From NCBI GenBank assembly GCA_964583095.1, contig CAZOVB010000007.1, forward strand, positions 49,228-113,227: DNA of 64,000 nucleotides, in the 5' to 3' direction. The notes beneath the pieces are model-generated. The model was not told the DNA's origin. It did not search any database and was given only the letters and a program-made list of their open reading frames with translations. This DNA is from CAZOVB01 sp964583095 (GTDB lineage Bacteria; Planctomycetota; Phycisphaerae; SM23-33). How positions within the stretch are numbered: position 1 is the stretch's first letter; each line of letters starts with the position of its first letter. Positions 25,302-33,584 of this stretch are shown piece by piece. The position numbers were made by a program, and so were the translations under genes.

Positions 25302-26408
25302 TTACCCTTCAAGCCGACGAAGGCTGTGGGACTTGAAGAGGCACCAGACTCTCTGGCCCGGGCTGAGCCCCAGTTCCCTCCTGGCCCGGAGAGTGATTTC
25401 GGCAAGCAGCTTCTGACCCCCCACATCCAGGATGCACACGCATCGGCCTGAACCGATGACCAGATCCACGATGCGGGCAGAAAGGCGATTCTGAATCGAA
25501 AGATCGTCCGCAGGCAGCAGGGCAAGCGTCAAGGCCCGAGCGGCCAGGCAAACGCTGATCTTCTCTCCAGGCGATGCCTGCGTCAGTGGCAGGCGGATCC
25601 GGCCGTTTTGCATCACAGACCCTTGAGCCTCCCGGACGAGACGACAGAGAGTCACACCGTCCTGACTGTCGTGACGGAGCACTTCCAGTCGCAGCACGTT
25701 TTGCAGGCCCATCTCATGAAGCAGGGGCAGGATCCGCTCGTCGCGGACCAGATCCAAAAGGCCCGCATTGCCCAACAGGATCCCCTGCTGAAGAATCATC
25801 AGGTGATCGGTGAGTTCCAGAATATCGACCAATTCGTGGCTGACCAGGATCATCGGCAGATTACACACCCGGCGAACGCGACGCAGCAGCGGCAGGATCT
25901 GGCGGCGCAGGCCGACATCCAGGCCGGCCAGGGGCTCATCCAACAGGAGCAGACGAGGTCTGCACAGCAGCGCTCTGCCCAGCGCGACACGTTGCCGCTG
26001 ACCGCCGCTGAGCTGGGCGGGTCGACGATCCAGCAGGTTGGAAATCTCCAGCAGCTCGGCCACCTGTTCGGGCAGAAAGCTTCCCACTCCCGGCGGGGTT
26101 CGCCGATACCCGTAGAGCAGGTTCCGCCTGACCGAGAGATGGGGCAGAAGGCGATCATCCTGGAAGCAGACCCCGATGCGCCGCTTGTGGGGGGGGATGA
26201 ATCGGCCCGATTCGCTGTCCTGGAGAACTTCTCCCCCCAGGACAATGCGCCCCCGGGCCTTGCGTTCCAGCCCGCACAGGGCTTGGAGCAGACTGGTCTT
26301 GCCCGCACCGCTGGGGCCAAACAGACCCGCCACCTCGGCCGTGAGGCCCGCCCGGACCTCCACGTCATGCGGCCTGCGGGGAATTCGCACGTCCATCTGC
26401 AGGTTCAT
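25302..26408 (-). CDS. modC: Molybdate ABC transporter ATPase ModC
   Basis: Energises molybdate uptake. The 368-residue protein has the ATPase domain with Walker A GPSGAGKTS, signature LSGGQRQRVALGRAL, Walker B LLLLDEPLAGLD and the H-loop SHEL, and then a C-terminal TOBE domain (about 300-360, SARIVDLVIGSGRCVCILDVGGQKLLAEIT) that binds molybdate in this family. Length and layout match ModC. Its ATG overlaps the modB stop (26405-26408). Confidence 0.92.
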   Translation of the reverse strand: MNLQMDVRIPRRPHDVEVRAGLTAEVAGLFGPSGAGKTSLLQALCGLERKARGRIVLGGEVLQDSESGRFIPPHKRRIGVCFQDDRLLPHLSVRRNLLYGYRRTPPGVGSFLPEQVAELLEISNLLDRRPAQLSGGQRQRVALGRALLCRPRLLLLDEPLAGLDVGLRRQILPLLRRVRRVCNLPMILVSHELVDILELTDHLMILQQGILLGNAGLLDLVRDERILPLLHEMGLQNVLRLEVLRHDSQDGVTLCRLVREAQGSVMQNGRIRLPLTQASPGEKISVCLAARALTLALLPADDLSIQNRLSARIVDLVIGSGRCVCILDVGGQKLLAEITLRARRELGLSPGQRVWCLFKSHSLRRLEG

Positions 26409-27109
26409 CGCAGGGCCTCGAGTTTGCGTCGCAGTCGGCCAATCAGAAGCTCCGAAACCACCAGGGCCCCGACGGCAAGTGCTGCGGAGATAAGCACGAG
26501 TCTGTCGGCCTGGGCCTGGCCGGTCGGACTCTGGAGCCGGGTGTAAATCGCCAGCGGCAGGGTCCTTGTCTGCCCCTGGATATTGCCGGCAAACGTGATC
26601 GTCGCGCCGAATTCGCCGAGGCTTCGGGCAAAAGCCAGTACCATCCCCGCAAAGACCCCTCCCGAGGACAAGGGCAACGTGACCGTGAGGAATCTCCGTA
26701 TCGGGCCGGCCCCCAGCGTAGCCGCCGCCTGCTCGAGGCGTTTGTCCACGAGCTCAAACGCCAGGCGAACCGATCGCACCATCAGTGGAAACGCCACCAC
26801 CGACGCCGCCAGGGCAGCTGCCGCCGTTGTGAAAGCAAGGTGAACACCAAAGGTGGATTCCAACCAGGCCCCCGCCATGCCGCGCCGGCCGAACATTCGC
26901 AGCAGCAGGTAGCCGGTCACCACCGGCGGCAGGACCAAAGGCAGGTGCAATACGGCATCCAGGACCACCTTGCCCGGAAAGCGGAACCGCGCCAGGACGT
27001 AGCCGGCTGCGATGGCGGGAAGACTGACACATCCCACACACAGCAGGGCTACCTTCAAGGAAAGAACGACCGCATCGGCCGCTTCCGGCTGTAGCCAGTT
27101 GGCAAGCAT
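26405..27109 (-). CDS. modB: Molybdate ABC transporter permease ModB
   Basis: Inner-membrane permease of 234 residues with five to six hydrophobic helices. The EAA-loop region coupling to ModC is EQAAATLGAGPIRRFLTVTLP, and LPLVLPPVVTGYLLL is the typical N-terminal ModB block. It overlaps modA by one base (TGATG at 27107-27111) and modC by four, so the three genes are translationally coupled. Confidence 0.93.
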   Translation of the reverse strand: MLANWLQPEAADAVVLSLKVALLCVGCVSLPAIAAGYVLARFRFPGKVVLDAVLHLPLVLPPVVTGYLLLRMFGRRGMAGAWLESTFGVHLAFTTAAAALAASVVAFPLMVRSVRLAFELVDKRLEQAAATLGAGPIRRFLTVTLPLSSGGVFAGMVLAFARSLGEFGATITFAGNIQGQTRTLPLAIYTRLQSPTGQAQADRLVLISAALAVGALVVSELLIGRLRRKLEALR

Positions 27110-27933
27110 CAGGTACCGTCCTGGAGGACCTCAAAGCCATGATTCCGGAAAATTTCAGCCGCCTCCGGGCTCAATAGAAAATCCAGAAACGCCTCCACCG
27201 ACCGGTTGGAGGCTCCCTTGATAATGGCCGCGGAATATCGAATCGGGCTGTGGCTCTCGGGCGGGAAGAGAGCCACCACTTCGACCTTGGCGCTTGCAGC
27301 GGCATCCGTCGTGTAAACCACACCGCGCTGCGTCTGTCCCGTTTCGACAAACCGCAGGGCTCCGCGTACATCCGCCGCCGGGGCCAGCCGCGATTCCAGG
27401 GCTTCCCACCACCCGAAGTGCTCCAGGGCCTGCCTGGCATACATGCCGGCCGGAACGTGCGAGGGGTCGCCCAAAGCCAGGCGACCGGAAAAGCTGCCGG
27501 GCAGTTCGAATCCCTCTTCCAGCTGCGCAGTTGCCCCCGAACCGACCGGGGCCACCAGGGCCAGACGATTGCCCAGAAAGTCCCTGCGCGATTCAGGCTC
27601 GATCAGGCTCCTCCGGGCCAGATACTCCATCCACCCCGGGTTGGCCGAGATGCACACCTCGGCCGGGGCGCCTTGTTCGATCTGCCTTGCCAGCGTGGAG
27701 GAAGAAGCAAAGCTCATCTTGATGCGAATTGCCCCCCGGGACTCCTCGAACGCCTCGGCCACCTCCCGGATGGCATCGGTTGTACTGGCAGCGGCGAAGA
27801 CTGTCACGACAGTGACATCCTGCCTGTCCTCTGCGTCTTGCCAGCAGCCCTGGCAGAATACCAACATCAAAAGGACAATCCGTTCGAAGACCTTTCCCGC
27901 CCCCGCAATCTGCGAATTCATGCGCCACATCAT
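27109..27933 (-). CDS. modA: Molybdate-binding protein ModA
   Basis: Periplasmic substrate-binding protein of the ModABC importer, 274 residues. After an N-terminal hydrophobic signal (VFERIVLLMLVFCQGC, possibly a lipoprotein, although the lipobox is poor) come the family blocks TVFAAASTTDAIREVAEAFE, SFASSSTLARQIEQGAPAEVCISA (oxyanion-binding serines), RLALGDPSHVPAGMYARQALE and VVYTTDA. AGGAG lies 5 nt before the ATG. The order modA-modB-modC, with overlaps, is canonical. The gene is probably controlled at the inverted repeat just upstream. Confidence 0.93.
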   Translation of the reverse strand: MMWRMNSQIAGAGKVFERIVLLMLVFCQGCWQDAEDRQDVTVVTVFAAASTTDAIREVAEAFEESRGAIRIKMSFASSSTLARQIEQGAPAEVCISANPGWMEYLARRSLIEPESRRDFLGNRLALVAPVGSGATAQLEEGFELPGSFSGRLALGDPSHVPAGMYARQALEHFGWWEALESRLAPAADVRGALRFVETGQTQRGVVYTTDAAASAKVEVVALFPPESHSPIRYSAAIIKGASNRSVEAFLDFLLSPEAAEIFRNHGFEVLQDGT

Positions 27934-27945
27934 TATCTCTCCTGA

Positions 27946-27973
27946 TAGAACGCAAATACTTATTAGCGTTATA
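27946..27973. promoter_or_regulatory. Candidate operator of modABC
   Basis: Inverted repeat TAGAACGC (27946-27953), 12 nt, GCGTTATA (27966-27973), one mismatch in eight, 12 nt upstream of modA. On the coding strand the distal arm reads TATAACGC and contains a -10-like TATAAC, so binding there would block transcription. A ModE-type molybdate regulator is the natural candidate, but the half-site order is opposite to the E. coli ModE box. Confidence 0.4.
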
Positions 27974-28019
27974 CCCTATGGCGCTTTCCCCCGGCCCCAA
28001 ATTCGCGAAATAGCCCCTA

Positions 28020-28760
28020 TCAGCAGTCCTGATCTTCGCCTGTCTGGCCGGCCAGGCAGATCCGAGCGAATTCGGCAAGCAGGGACGTCGCTTCGGGCGT
28101 GGGGGCTACCTGCTCCAGCAGAGCTTGGGGGTCATCCCCCTGGTCGGACAGAGCCTGGGAAGTCCGGCAGATGTACTCCCGACAAGCGTCCGGATCGAAT
28201 TCGGGGTGGAACTGCACCGACCAGCAACAGTTGCCAATGCGCATGGCCTGGCAGGCATCCCGGCTGCTGCGGGCCAGAACCACCGCCCCGGGAGGAGGTT
28301 GCAGGACGATCTGTTTGTGGCAGGTCTGGCCCGGAAAGCTCTCGGGAAGCCCTTGAAACAACGGGTCATCCCGGGCCTCGGGCTCCAGGTGAACCTGAAC
28401 CGTGCCGAACTGGCGCCCCCGGGGATTATCTCCCGCTCTGCCGCCAAAGCATTGTGCGAGCAATTGGTGTCCGTAACAGATCCCAAGAACGGGAACCGAC
28501 TTACCCACGACCTGTGTCAGCCATTTTCCCACACGGACCGACCAGTCCTCTCGGTCGGTGACCATCTCGTGAGCACCGGTCAGGACGACTCCGCCCATCT
28601 GGTCGGGCGCCGGCAGCGGCTGGTTCTCTCGAGGGTGAACCAGCCGGTAAGCCTCTGCACGGACATCCAGACGGCGGGCAACCCACTGCTGGAAATCGCC
28701 CTTGCGCGAGGCCAGGTCCTCGAACGTGCTGCCCAGTTTGATAACGCAGATCGGCTTCAC
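28020..28760 (-). CDS. Class I glutamine amidotransferase domain protein
   Basis: A stand-alone 246-residue class I glutaminase-type protein. The nucleophile elbow is LGICYGHQLLAQCFGG, and the His-Glu of the triad is in SVQFHPEFD. The layout resembles GuaA-amidotransferase-like proteins (YfeJ type) that lack a synthetase partner; VLTGAHEMVTDRE is the conserved substrate-pocket loop. The natural substrate is unknown. It follows the aminotransferase gene by 19 nt on the same strand, so the two are likely cotranscribed. Confidence 0.82.
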   Translation of the reverse strand: MKPICVIKLGSTFEDLASRKGDFQQWVARRLDVRAEAYRLVHPRENQPLPAPDQMGGVVLTGAHEMVTDREDWSVRVGKWLTQVVGKSVPVLGICYGHQLLAQCFGGRAGDNPRGRQFGTVQVHLEPEARDDPLFQGLPESFPGQTCHKQIVLQPPPGAVVLARSSRDACQAMRIGNCCWSVQFHPEFDPDACREYICRTSQALSDQGDDPQALLEQVAPTPEATSLLAEFARICLAGQTGEDQDC

Positions 28761-28779
28761 AAGCCCGAGACAGAAATCG

Positions 28780-29889
28780 CTAGAGCAGTTGCTTCAGGGC
28801 CGAGATGAGTTTTTCCACGCTCTGGGCTCTGGCGGTGTGGCCCATCAGGCCGATACGCCAGATCCGGCCGGCCAGGGGCCCCAGACCCGCACCGATCTCG
28901 ATGTCGTGTTCCATCAAGAGCTTGCGGCGTACTTCGGCCTCATCCACGCCATCGGGGATCTTCACGGCGTTGAGCATGGCAAGCCGGTACGGCTCCTGAA
29001 CCAGCAGTTCCAGGCCCATATCGCCCAGGGCATCGACAAGCATCTGGTGGGCCTGGCGATGTCGGGCAAAGACCGCGTCGAGACCTTCATCGACAATATT
29101 CTTCAGGGCAGCATAGAAGGCGTAGAGCATGTTGATCGGTGCGGTGTGATGGTAAGACCGCTTCTGGCCCTGCCAGTAGTTGATGATCATCGTCAGGTCC
29201 AGGTACCAGCTTGCCACTTTTGCCTTGCGGTTCTGGAGTTTCTCGACAGCCTTGTCCGAGAAACTCACCGGAGCCAGGCCCGGGGGGCAGGAGAGGCATT
29301 TCTGCGTTCCGGAGTACAACGCATCGATGCCCCAGGCGTCGGTCTCCACGGCCATGCCGCCCAGGCTGGTAACGGCATCGACCAGCAGCAGCGCCCCGGC
29401 CGGCTTGACCACCTCGGAGATTTCCTTTACCGGGTTGCGGACGCCCGTGGAGGTTTCGGCATGGACGACGCAGACCAGGTCATAGCGCTGGCTTCGAAGT
29501 TTCTCGGAGACCGCCTGGGGCTCGACGGGCATGCCCCAGTCGAAATTCACGACATCGACCAGAGCCCCGCAACGCGAAGCCACATCCTGCATCCGCTGGC
29601 CGAATACGCCGTTGATCAAGACCAGGACCTTGTCACCGGGTTCGATGAGGTTGACCAGGCAGGCCTCCATGCCGGCAGAACCGGTGCCGCTGATGGGCAG
29701 GGTCAGTTCGTTGTCGGTCTGCATAACCTGTTTCTGCAGGACCTTGATCTCATCCATCAGCGAGACGAACCGCGGGTCCAGATGCCCGATGGTGGGCTTG
29801 CCGATGGCCTCGTAGACCTCGGGGGGCACAAGGGAAGGGCCCGGGCCCATCAGGAGGACCTCGTGAATGTTGCTGAAAACATCGGCCAT
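28780..29889 (-). CDS. Class V aminotransferase, serine/alanine-glyoxylate type
   Basis: A PLP enzyme of 369 residues in the alanine-glyoxylate/serine-pyruvate aminotransferase group. It has the N-terminal LLMGPGPSLVPPEVYEA block, SGTGSAGMEACL, the PLP aspartate in LLLVDAVTSLGG, and the Schiff-base lysine in YSGTQKCLSCPPGL. Pyruvate, glyoxylate or serine are likely substrates; the exact reaction cannot be told. ATG 29889 has AGGAGG 7 nt upstream, with a small hairpin (29903-29917) directly before the Shine-Dalgarno. Confidence 0.88.
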   Translation of the reverse strand: MADVFSNIHEVLLMGPGPSLVPPEVYEAIGKPTIGHLDPRFVSLMDEIKVLQKQVMQTDNELTLPISGTGSAGMEACLVNLIEPGDKVLVLINGVFGQRMQDVASRCGALVDVVNFDWGMPVEPQAVSEKLRSQRYDLVCVVHAETSTGVRNPVKEISEVVKPAGALLLVDAVTSLGGMAVETDAWGIDALYSGTQKCLSCPPGLAPVSFSDKAVEKLQNRKAKVASWYLDLTMIINYWQGQKRSYHHTAPINMLYAFYAALKNIVDEGLDAVFARHRQAHQMLVDALGDMGLELLVQEPYRLAMLNAVKIPDGVDEAEVRRKLLMEHDIEIGAGLGPLAGRIWRIGLMGHTARAQSVEKLISALKQLL

Positions 29890-29902
29890 GATCAAACCTC
29901 CT

Positions 29903-29917
29903 ATGCCCGAGGGGCAT
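29903..29917 (-). other. Hairpin abutting the aminotransferase ribosome-binding site
   Basis: ATGCCC / GGGCAT with a 3-nt loop (29903-29917) ends at the AGGAGG at 29897-29902. It could stabilise the 5' end or control access to the Shine-Dalgarno. Small, and may be chance. Confidence 0.3.
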
Positions 29918-29981
29918 TATGTTTTGCGTTTAGGCGTGAAACGTTTTTATCGTCAATGGGGGCCGGAAAGTCAAGAGCTCC

Positions 29982-31007
29982 TCATGCCTGGCGCTTCTGG
30001 GCAGCCTTGGCAGAACCTCCGGAGTCCTGGGAATCCTGGGCAAACTTAGCCTCGCGGATCCGGCAGGCGATCCAGTAGCCGGTCAAAACCCCTCCCACCC
30101 CGGCTGAGAGCCAGTCGATCGGCAGGATTCTGGCAGGAAGCCAGATGTTTGCCCAGGCCTGCAGTCCCTGGCCGGCTGTGGCCATCGCGTATCCGTAGTA
30201 GAACAGGCCCGAAAGGATCGGAAGCGGCAGCAACAACACCACCAGGCGCGAGGGCGCCACCAGGTTCGCCGCCAACGAAGCGATCAGGAACGCCCCGCCA
30301 ACAGCAAAGAGCAACTGGCCCCTTTCATCGCTTCTGCACAGCAGCAGCAGGATGGCATTGGCGACAAGGAAACAGACCAGGATAGCCCTTCCCGCCTGGA
30401 CAAACTGCAATTTTGCCGCATTGCCGGCGGCGGGATCGCTTTTGTCCATCAGGGACCCTGCTGCCTTTCGCACGGGAGCCGCCAGGCCCAGTGGACTTCT
30501 CTGGTCGGCCTGAAAGTTAGCTTCGTCCTTGCGCAAATGGCGGGGCTGCCATCTCCAGGCGGGTTTGGAACCGGCCACCAGAGACCTTCCGATGCCGGCG
30601 GCAATAACACCCACCCCGGCCGCCACAAGCAGCAACAGCAATTCGCCCATCAGCACCGGGTAAGCTGAACCCGGGTGCTGTTCATAGCGAAAGAGCAGTA
30701 CGTTGATCTTCTCCGAACGGAAGCTCAGGGCAAGCAGGGAGAGAATGCTGACCATCAGTCCGCCCACGGGCCTCTGGTGGACGGTGACGGCCCCGGCCAG
30801 CAGCGAGAGGACGGCCACCGCAGTCAGCAGGGACAGGGGGGCCCCGAGGGATCCGCCCGAGAGAAGGATCATGGGGGCCAGGCTGTCGCGGGGAGCCATC
30901 AACGGCCAGATGCCGAAGAATACGACCAGCCCCAGCGCCACGGTGAGCACCTGGACCTGGATCTTCTCGAACAGGTGATACTTTTGATGATCTATATTAG
31001 CTGGCAT
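29982..31007 (-). CDS. Polytopic membrane protein of unknown function
   Basis: A 341-residue inner-membrane protein with about eight to nine hydrophobic helices. The first four lie in residues 15-145, then comes a charged cytoplasmic loop (about 150-200), then four helices from about 207 to 320, and a basic Gln/Ala/Ser-rich tail. I do not recognise a family. The codon use and GC content are like those of its neighbours. It is divergent from pta with a 96-nt gap, in which both starts lack a strong Shine-Dalgarno. Confidence 0.65.
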   Translation of the reverse strand: MPANIDHQKYHLFEKIQVQVLTVALGLVVFFGIWPLMAPRDSLAPMILLSGGSLGAPLSLLTAVAVLSLLAGAVTVHQRPVGGLMVSILSLLALSFRSEKINVLLFRYEQHPGSAYPVLMGELLLLLVAAGVGVIAAGIGRSLVAGSKPAWRWQPRHLRKDEANFQADQRSPLGLAAPVRKAAGSLMDKSDPAAGNAAKLQFVQAGRAILVCFLVANAILLLLCRSDERGQLLFAVGGAFLIASLAANLVAPSRLVVLLLPLPILSGLFYYGYAMATAGQGLQAWANIWLPARILPIDWLSAGVGGVLTGYWIACRIREAKFAQDSQDSGGSAKAAQKRQA

Positions 31008-31103
31008 CGGCGTTGCCTTTTTCCGATTCTTGCGATACTGTTGGGTTTCCGTCGGCCACAGGCCCGAAACATCCTACAGCCCGCCAGCAACAAAGGCAAT
31101 CGA

Positions 31104-32102
31104 ATGAGCTCGACCGTCGTCAACAACATCACCGCCAAAGCCATCAAGGAACAGAAGAGAATCCTGCTGCCCGAGACGCAGGACCCGCGCGTCCTGCAGG
31201 CGACGGCTGAGATCCTCCGTCTGGGCTATGCAAAGCCGGTGCTTCTTGGAAATCGCAGCACGCTGGAAGAAAAGGCCGGGCAGTTGGACGTGAGCCTTGA
31301 AGGCGCTGCGTTTGTCGATCCGGCCTCGGATCCCCAGCGCGATATGTACATCGACGCGCTGCACGAGAAGCGCAAGCACAAGGGTGTGGATCGCGCCAAG
31401 GCCGAGCAGATCCTGGGTCACAACGTGTATTACGGCGGGCAGATGGTCGCGGCCGATGCCGTCGATGCAATGGTGGCCGGCTCGGACTGCCCCACCGCCG
31501 ATACCGTTCGTGCCGGTCTCTGGGGACCGGGGCTTGAGCAAGGCTGCAAGACCGTCAGTTCCTGCAGCATCATGAACACCATCGTCCCGGAGTTCGGCGT
31601 GGATGGTTCGGTGATCTTCGCCGATACCGGCGTGGTGCCTGAACCGACCGTGGAGCAGTTGGCCGATATCGCTGTCGCTGCCGCCAAGGCCTGCCGGTCC
31701 CTGCTGGATACCGAGCCGTACGTCGCGATGATCAGCTTTTCCACGAAGGGCTCGGCAGAGAGTCCGGCCGTCCGGAAGGTCATCGAGGCGACAAAGATCG
31801 CTCAATCCCGCAGACCCGATCTGAATATCGACGGAGAACTGCAGGTCGATGCGGCCGTGGTCCCTTCGGTGGGCAGCAAGAAAGCCCCGGATTCGCCCGT
31901 GGCCGGCAAAGCCAATACGCTCGTGTTTCCGGACCTTTCCTGCGGCAACAGCGCTTACAAGCTGGTGGAGAGATTCGGCAAGGCTACGGCATTGGGGCCG
32001 CTGCTTCTGGGCCTGGCCAGGCCGGTAAACGACCTTTCCCGAGGTTGCAGCGTGGAAGATATCGTCCTGGTCACGGCGATCACTGCCTGCCAGGTGGACT
32101 GA
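31104..32102 (+). CDS. pta: Phosphate acetyltransferase
   Basis: Converts acetyl-CoA and phosphate to acetyl phosphate, the first step of acetate formation. The 332-residue product is the short Pta form without the N-terminal P-loop domain. Blocks seen are RILLPETQDPRVLQATAEILRLGYAKPVLLGN, MVAADAVDAMVAGSD, VPEPTVEQLADIA, MISFSTKGSA and FPDLSCGNSAYKLVERFGKATALGPLLLGL, all conserved in the PTA/PTB family. The frame is open up to 30675, but homology begins at MSSTVVNNIT. No ackA is adjacent. It converges on the STAS cassette. Confidence 0.93.
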   Translation: MSSTVVNNITAKAIKEQKRILLPETQDPRVLQATAEILRLGYAKPVLLGNRSTLEEKAGQLDVSLEGAAFVDPASDPQRDMYIDALHEKRKHKGVDRAKAEQILGHNVYYGGQMVAADAVDAMVAGSDCPTADTVRAGLWGPGLEQGCKTVSSCSIMNTIVPEFGVDGSVIFADTGVVPEPTVEQLADIAVAAAKACRSLLDTEPYVAMISFSTKGSAESPAVRKVIEATKIAQSRRPDLNIDGELQVDAAVVPSVGSKKAPDSPVAGKANTLVFPDLSCGNSAYKLVERFGKATALGPLLLGLARPVNDLSRGCSVEDIVLVTAITACQVD

Positions 32103-32148
32103 GCTTGGGCGATTTGCAGATCATCCCCTCAGCGGGGGCGAGGGTAAA

Positions 32149-32502
32149 TCAACCGCTCATCGCCTGCTCGACCGAGTCGTGAACCGGGAAGATTTCGGTA
32201 AGACGGGTTCGGGTGAGCAGGTCGCGGATCATCGGTCTGGGGTTGACGAGATTGACGCTTCCCTCCCACGTGCGGGCGCGCTGAGCGAGTTTCAGCAGGA
32301 CGGTCAGCCCGGGCGAACTGATAAAATCCATCTCCGAAAGATCGATGACGATGTTCAACTCGCCGCTCGATGCGACCTCGGCAAGCCTCGATCGGAGCAC
32401 TTCAGCCTCGGTTACCCCCACGCTACCGGCGATCTTGACCAGCTTCCCGCCGGGAAGCGATTCCATGTTCAGGGTCAGTTCAATAGGTGGAACGCGGTGC
32501 AT
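32149..32502 (-). CDS. STAS-domain anti-sigma factor antagonist, second of two
   Basis: A 117-residue single-domain STAS protein (SpoIIAA/RsbV-like). The core VIDLSEMDFISSPGLTVLLKLA keeps the first serine of the phosphorylation site but has SSPG in place of the usual DSSG. It is the last gene of the minus-strand cassette STAS - kinase - STAS, 36 nt after the kinase. Such proteins release a sigma factor or other target when unphosphorylated. The start is uncertain: no good Shine-Dalgarno precedes 32502. Confidence 0.82.
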   Translation of the reverse strand: MHRVPPIELTLNMESLPGGKLVKIAGSVGVTEAEVLRSRLAEVASSGELNIVIDLSEMDFISSPGLTVLLKLAQRARTWEGSVNLVNPRPMIRDLLTRTRLTEIFPVHDSVEQAMSG

Positions 32503-32538
32503 GATGTTCTCTGCCCGGCCTGCGGGTCGACCCCGCCG

Positions 32539-32937
32539 TCAGGCCTTGCGGTATTTGATCATCCGGACCCGGTTGCCACGCTGATTGTACTCGACCTTAT
32601 CCATGTAGGCATGAATCAGCATGATTCCCCTTCCGGAGGGTTTCTCGAGGTTTTCATCCGCCGTCGGATCGGGAACCTGCTCGGGTTGGAATCCGGGGCC
32701 CTGGTCCTCGATACAGATTTCGACTTTTTCCGGTGAGACCTCGTACTCCACTTCCACGTGTTTGTCCGGATCGCACTGGTTGCCGTGACGGATGGCGTTA
32801 TTGAGTCCCTCCTCCAAGGCCAGGCGGATTGCAAAGGTTGCGCATTCGTCGTAGTCATGGTCCTGAATCTGCCCGAGAATCTTCTGCTGGACCTCCCGGG
32901 CCTGTTGGAAATCGGAGCCTATGACAACGCTATTCAC
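32539..32937 (-). CDS. RsbW-like serine kinase/anti-sigma factor (HATPase)
   Basis: A GHKL ATP-binding protein of 132 residues. The N box is RLALEEGLNNAIRHGNQ, the G1 box EDQGPGFQPEQVP and the G2 region KPSGRGIMLIHAYMD, as in SpoIIAB/RsbW kinases that phosphorylate an STAS partner. I start it at GTG 32937, 26 nt after the STAS stop; the frame reads further upstream only by overlapping that gene and offers no other ATG or GTG near the conserved N-terminus. The sequence around the GTG lacks a strong Shine-Dalgarno. It sits between two STAS genes. Confidence 0.8.
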   Translation of the reverse strand: MNSVVIGSDFQQAREVQQKILGQIQDHDYDECATFAIRLALEEGLNNAIRHGNQCDPDKHVEVEYEVSPEKVEICIEDQGPGFQPEQVPDPTADENLEKPSGRGIMLIHAYMDKVEYNQRGNRVRMIKYRKA

Positions 32938-32962
32938 GAAAAAGCACCGCCGCCGAACAGGC

Positions 32963-33319
32963 CTAGAGACCTTTGAGGGCTTCGTCACGCGACTGGTTGA
33001 TCTGGAAGATCTCGTTAAGACGCGTGATGACAAAAACTTCGTAAATTGCCGGTTGAACGCAGCAAAGCCGCAGGTGTCCGCCCTTCTCGCGGACCCGCTT
33101 GTGAAGCGTAATCAGCATCCCCAAAGCGCTGGAAGACATGTGCGAGACGTGCGAGAAATCCAGAACCATCCGCGGGTATTCCTGCTGACCCACCAGCTGA
33201 TTCAACTGCTCCCCGATCTCCGCAATGACCATCTCATCCAGAATCTTCTGACTGAGAAGTTCCACTACGGTGATATCGTTCTCGACCTGCACGCTGAGAC
33301 GCGGGCTGTTTTCGGCCAT
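32963..33319 (-). CDS. STAS-domain anti-sigma factor antagonist, first of two
   Basis: A 118-residue STAS protein. MVLDFSHVSHMSSSALGMLITLHKRV is the phosphorylation-site helix, with SSSA replacing the usual DSSG. ATG 33319 has AGGAG 6 nt upstream, and homology begins here; the frame runs on to 33568 without support. It leads the cassette behind a TTGACA promoter. With two antagonists and one kinase, each may compete for the same HATPase, or one may be a decoy or sensor. No PP2C phosphatase or sigma factor lies alongside. Confidence 0.85.
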   Translation of the reverse strand: MAENSPRLSVQVENDITVVELLSQKILDEMVIAEIGEQLNQLVGQQEYPRMVLDFSHVSHMSSSALGMLITLHKRVREKGGHLRLCCVQPAIYEVFVITRLNEIFQINQSRDEALKGL

Positions 33320-33346
33320 CGGGATCTCCTGTTCTAGGCTCGTCTG

Positions 33347-33376
33347 ATAGTAAGCCCGCGGGATGCGGAATGTCAA
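33347..33376 (-). promoter_or_regulatory. Putative sigma-70 promoter of the STAS/RsbW cassette
   Basis: On the minus strand, TTGACA (33376-33371), an 18-nt spacer and TACTAT (33352-33347). The predicted start near 33340 gives a leader of about 20 nt ahead of the AGGAG of the first STAS gene. The rest of the 265-nt gap up to the kinase gene holds the short palindromic repeat at 33489-33508 and no gene that I can see. Confidence 0.6.
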
Positions 33377-33488
33377 GTCCGCAAGGCCCGCCCAACCAGA
33401 GTGAGTGACAGAAGCGTTTTCGATGTTGAGCGTCAGCCAAGGGTGGCCCGTCAAGAACGGCGATACAGGCAATGCTCCGGCATTGTGC

Positions 33489-33508
33489 CCTGCCGGCAGG
33501 CAGGCAGG
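33489..33508. repeat. GC-rich palindromic repeat
   Basis: A CTGCCGGCAG palindrome extended by GCAGG units (33489-33508). A related GGCAGGCAGGC run occurs inside the small gene at about 40511-40525. It looks like a dispersed intergenic repeat, but only two partial copies are visible. Confidence 0.35.
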
Positions 33509-33584
33509 AGCAGCCGGACGACGACAGGGCTCCCTGCAAGTAGCTCTACGCGAAAAGAATTTTGTCACTCGCTCTCTCTCTATC

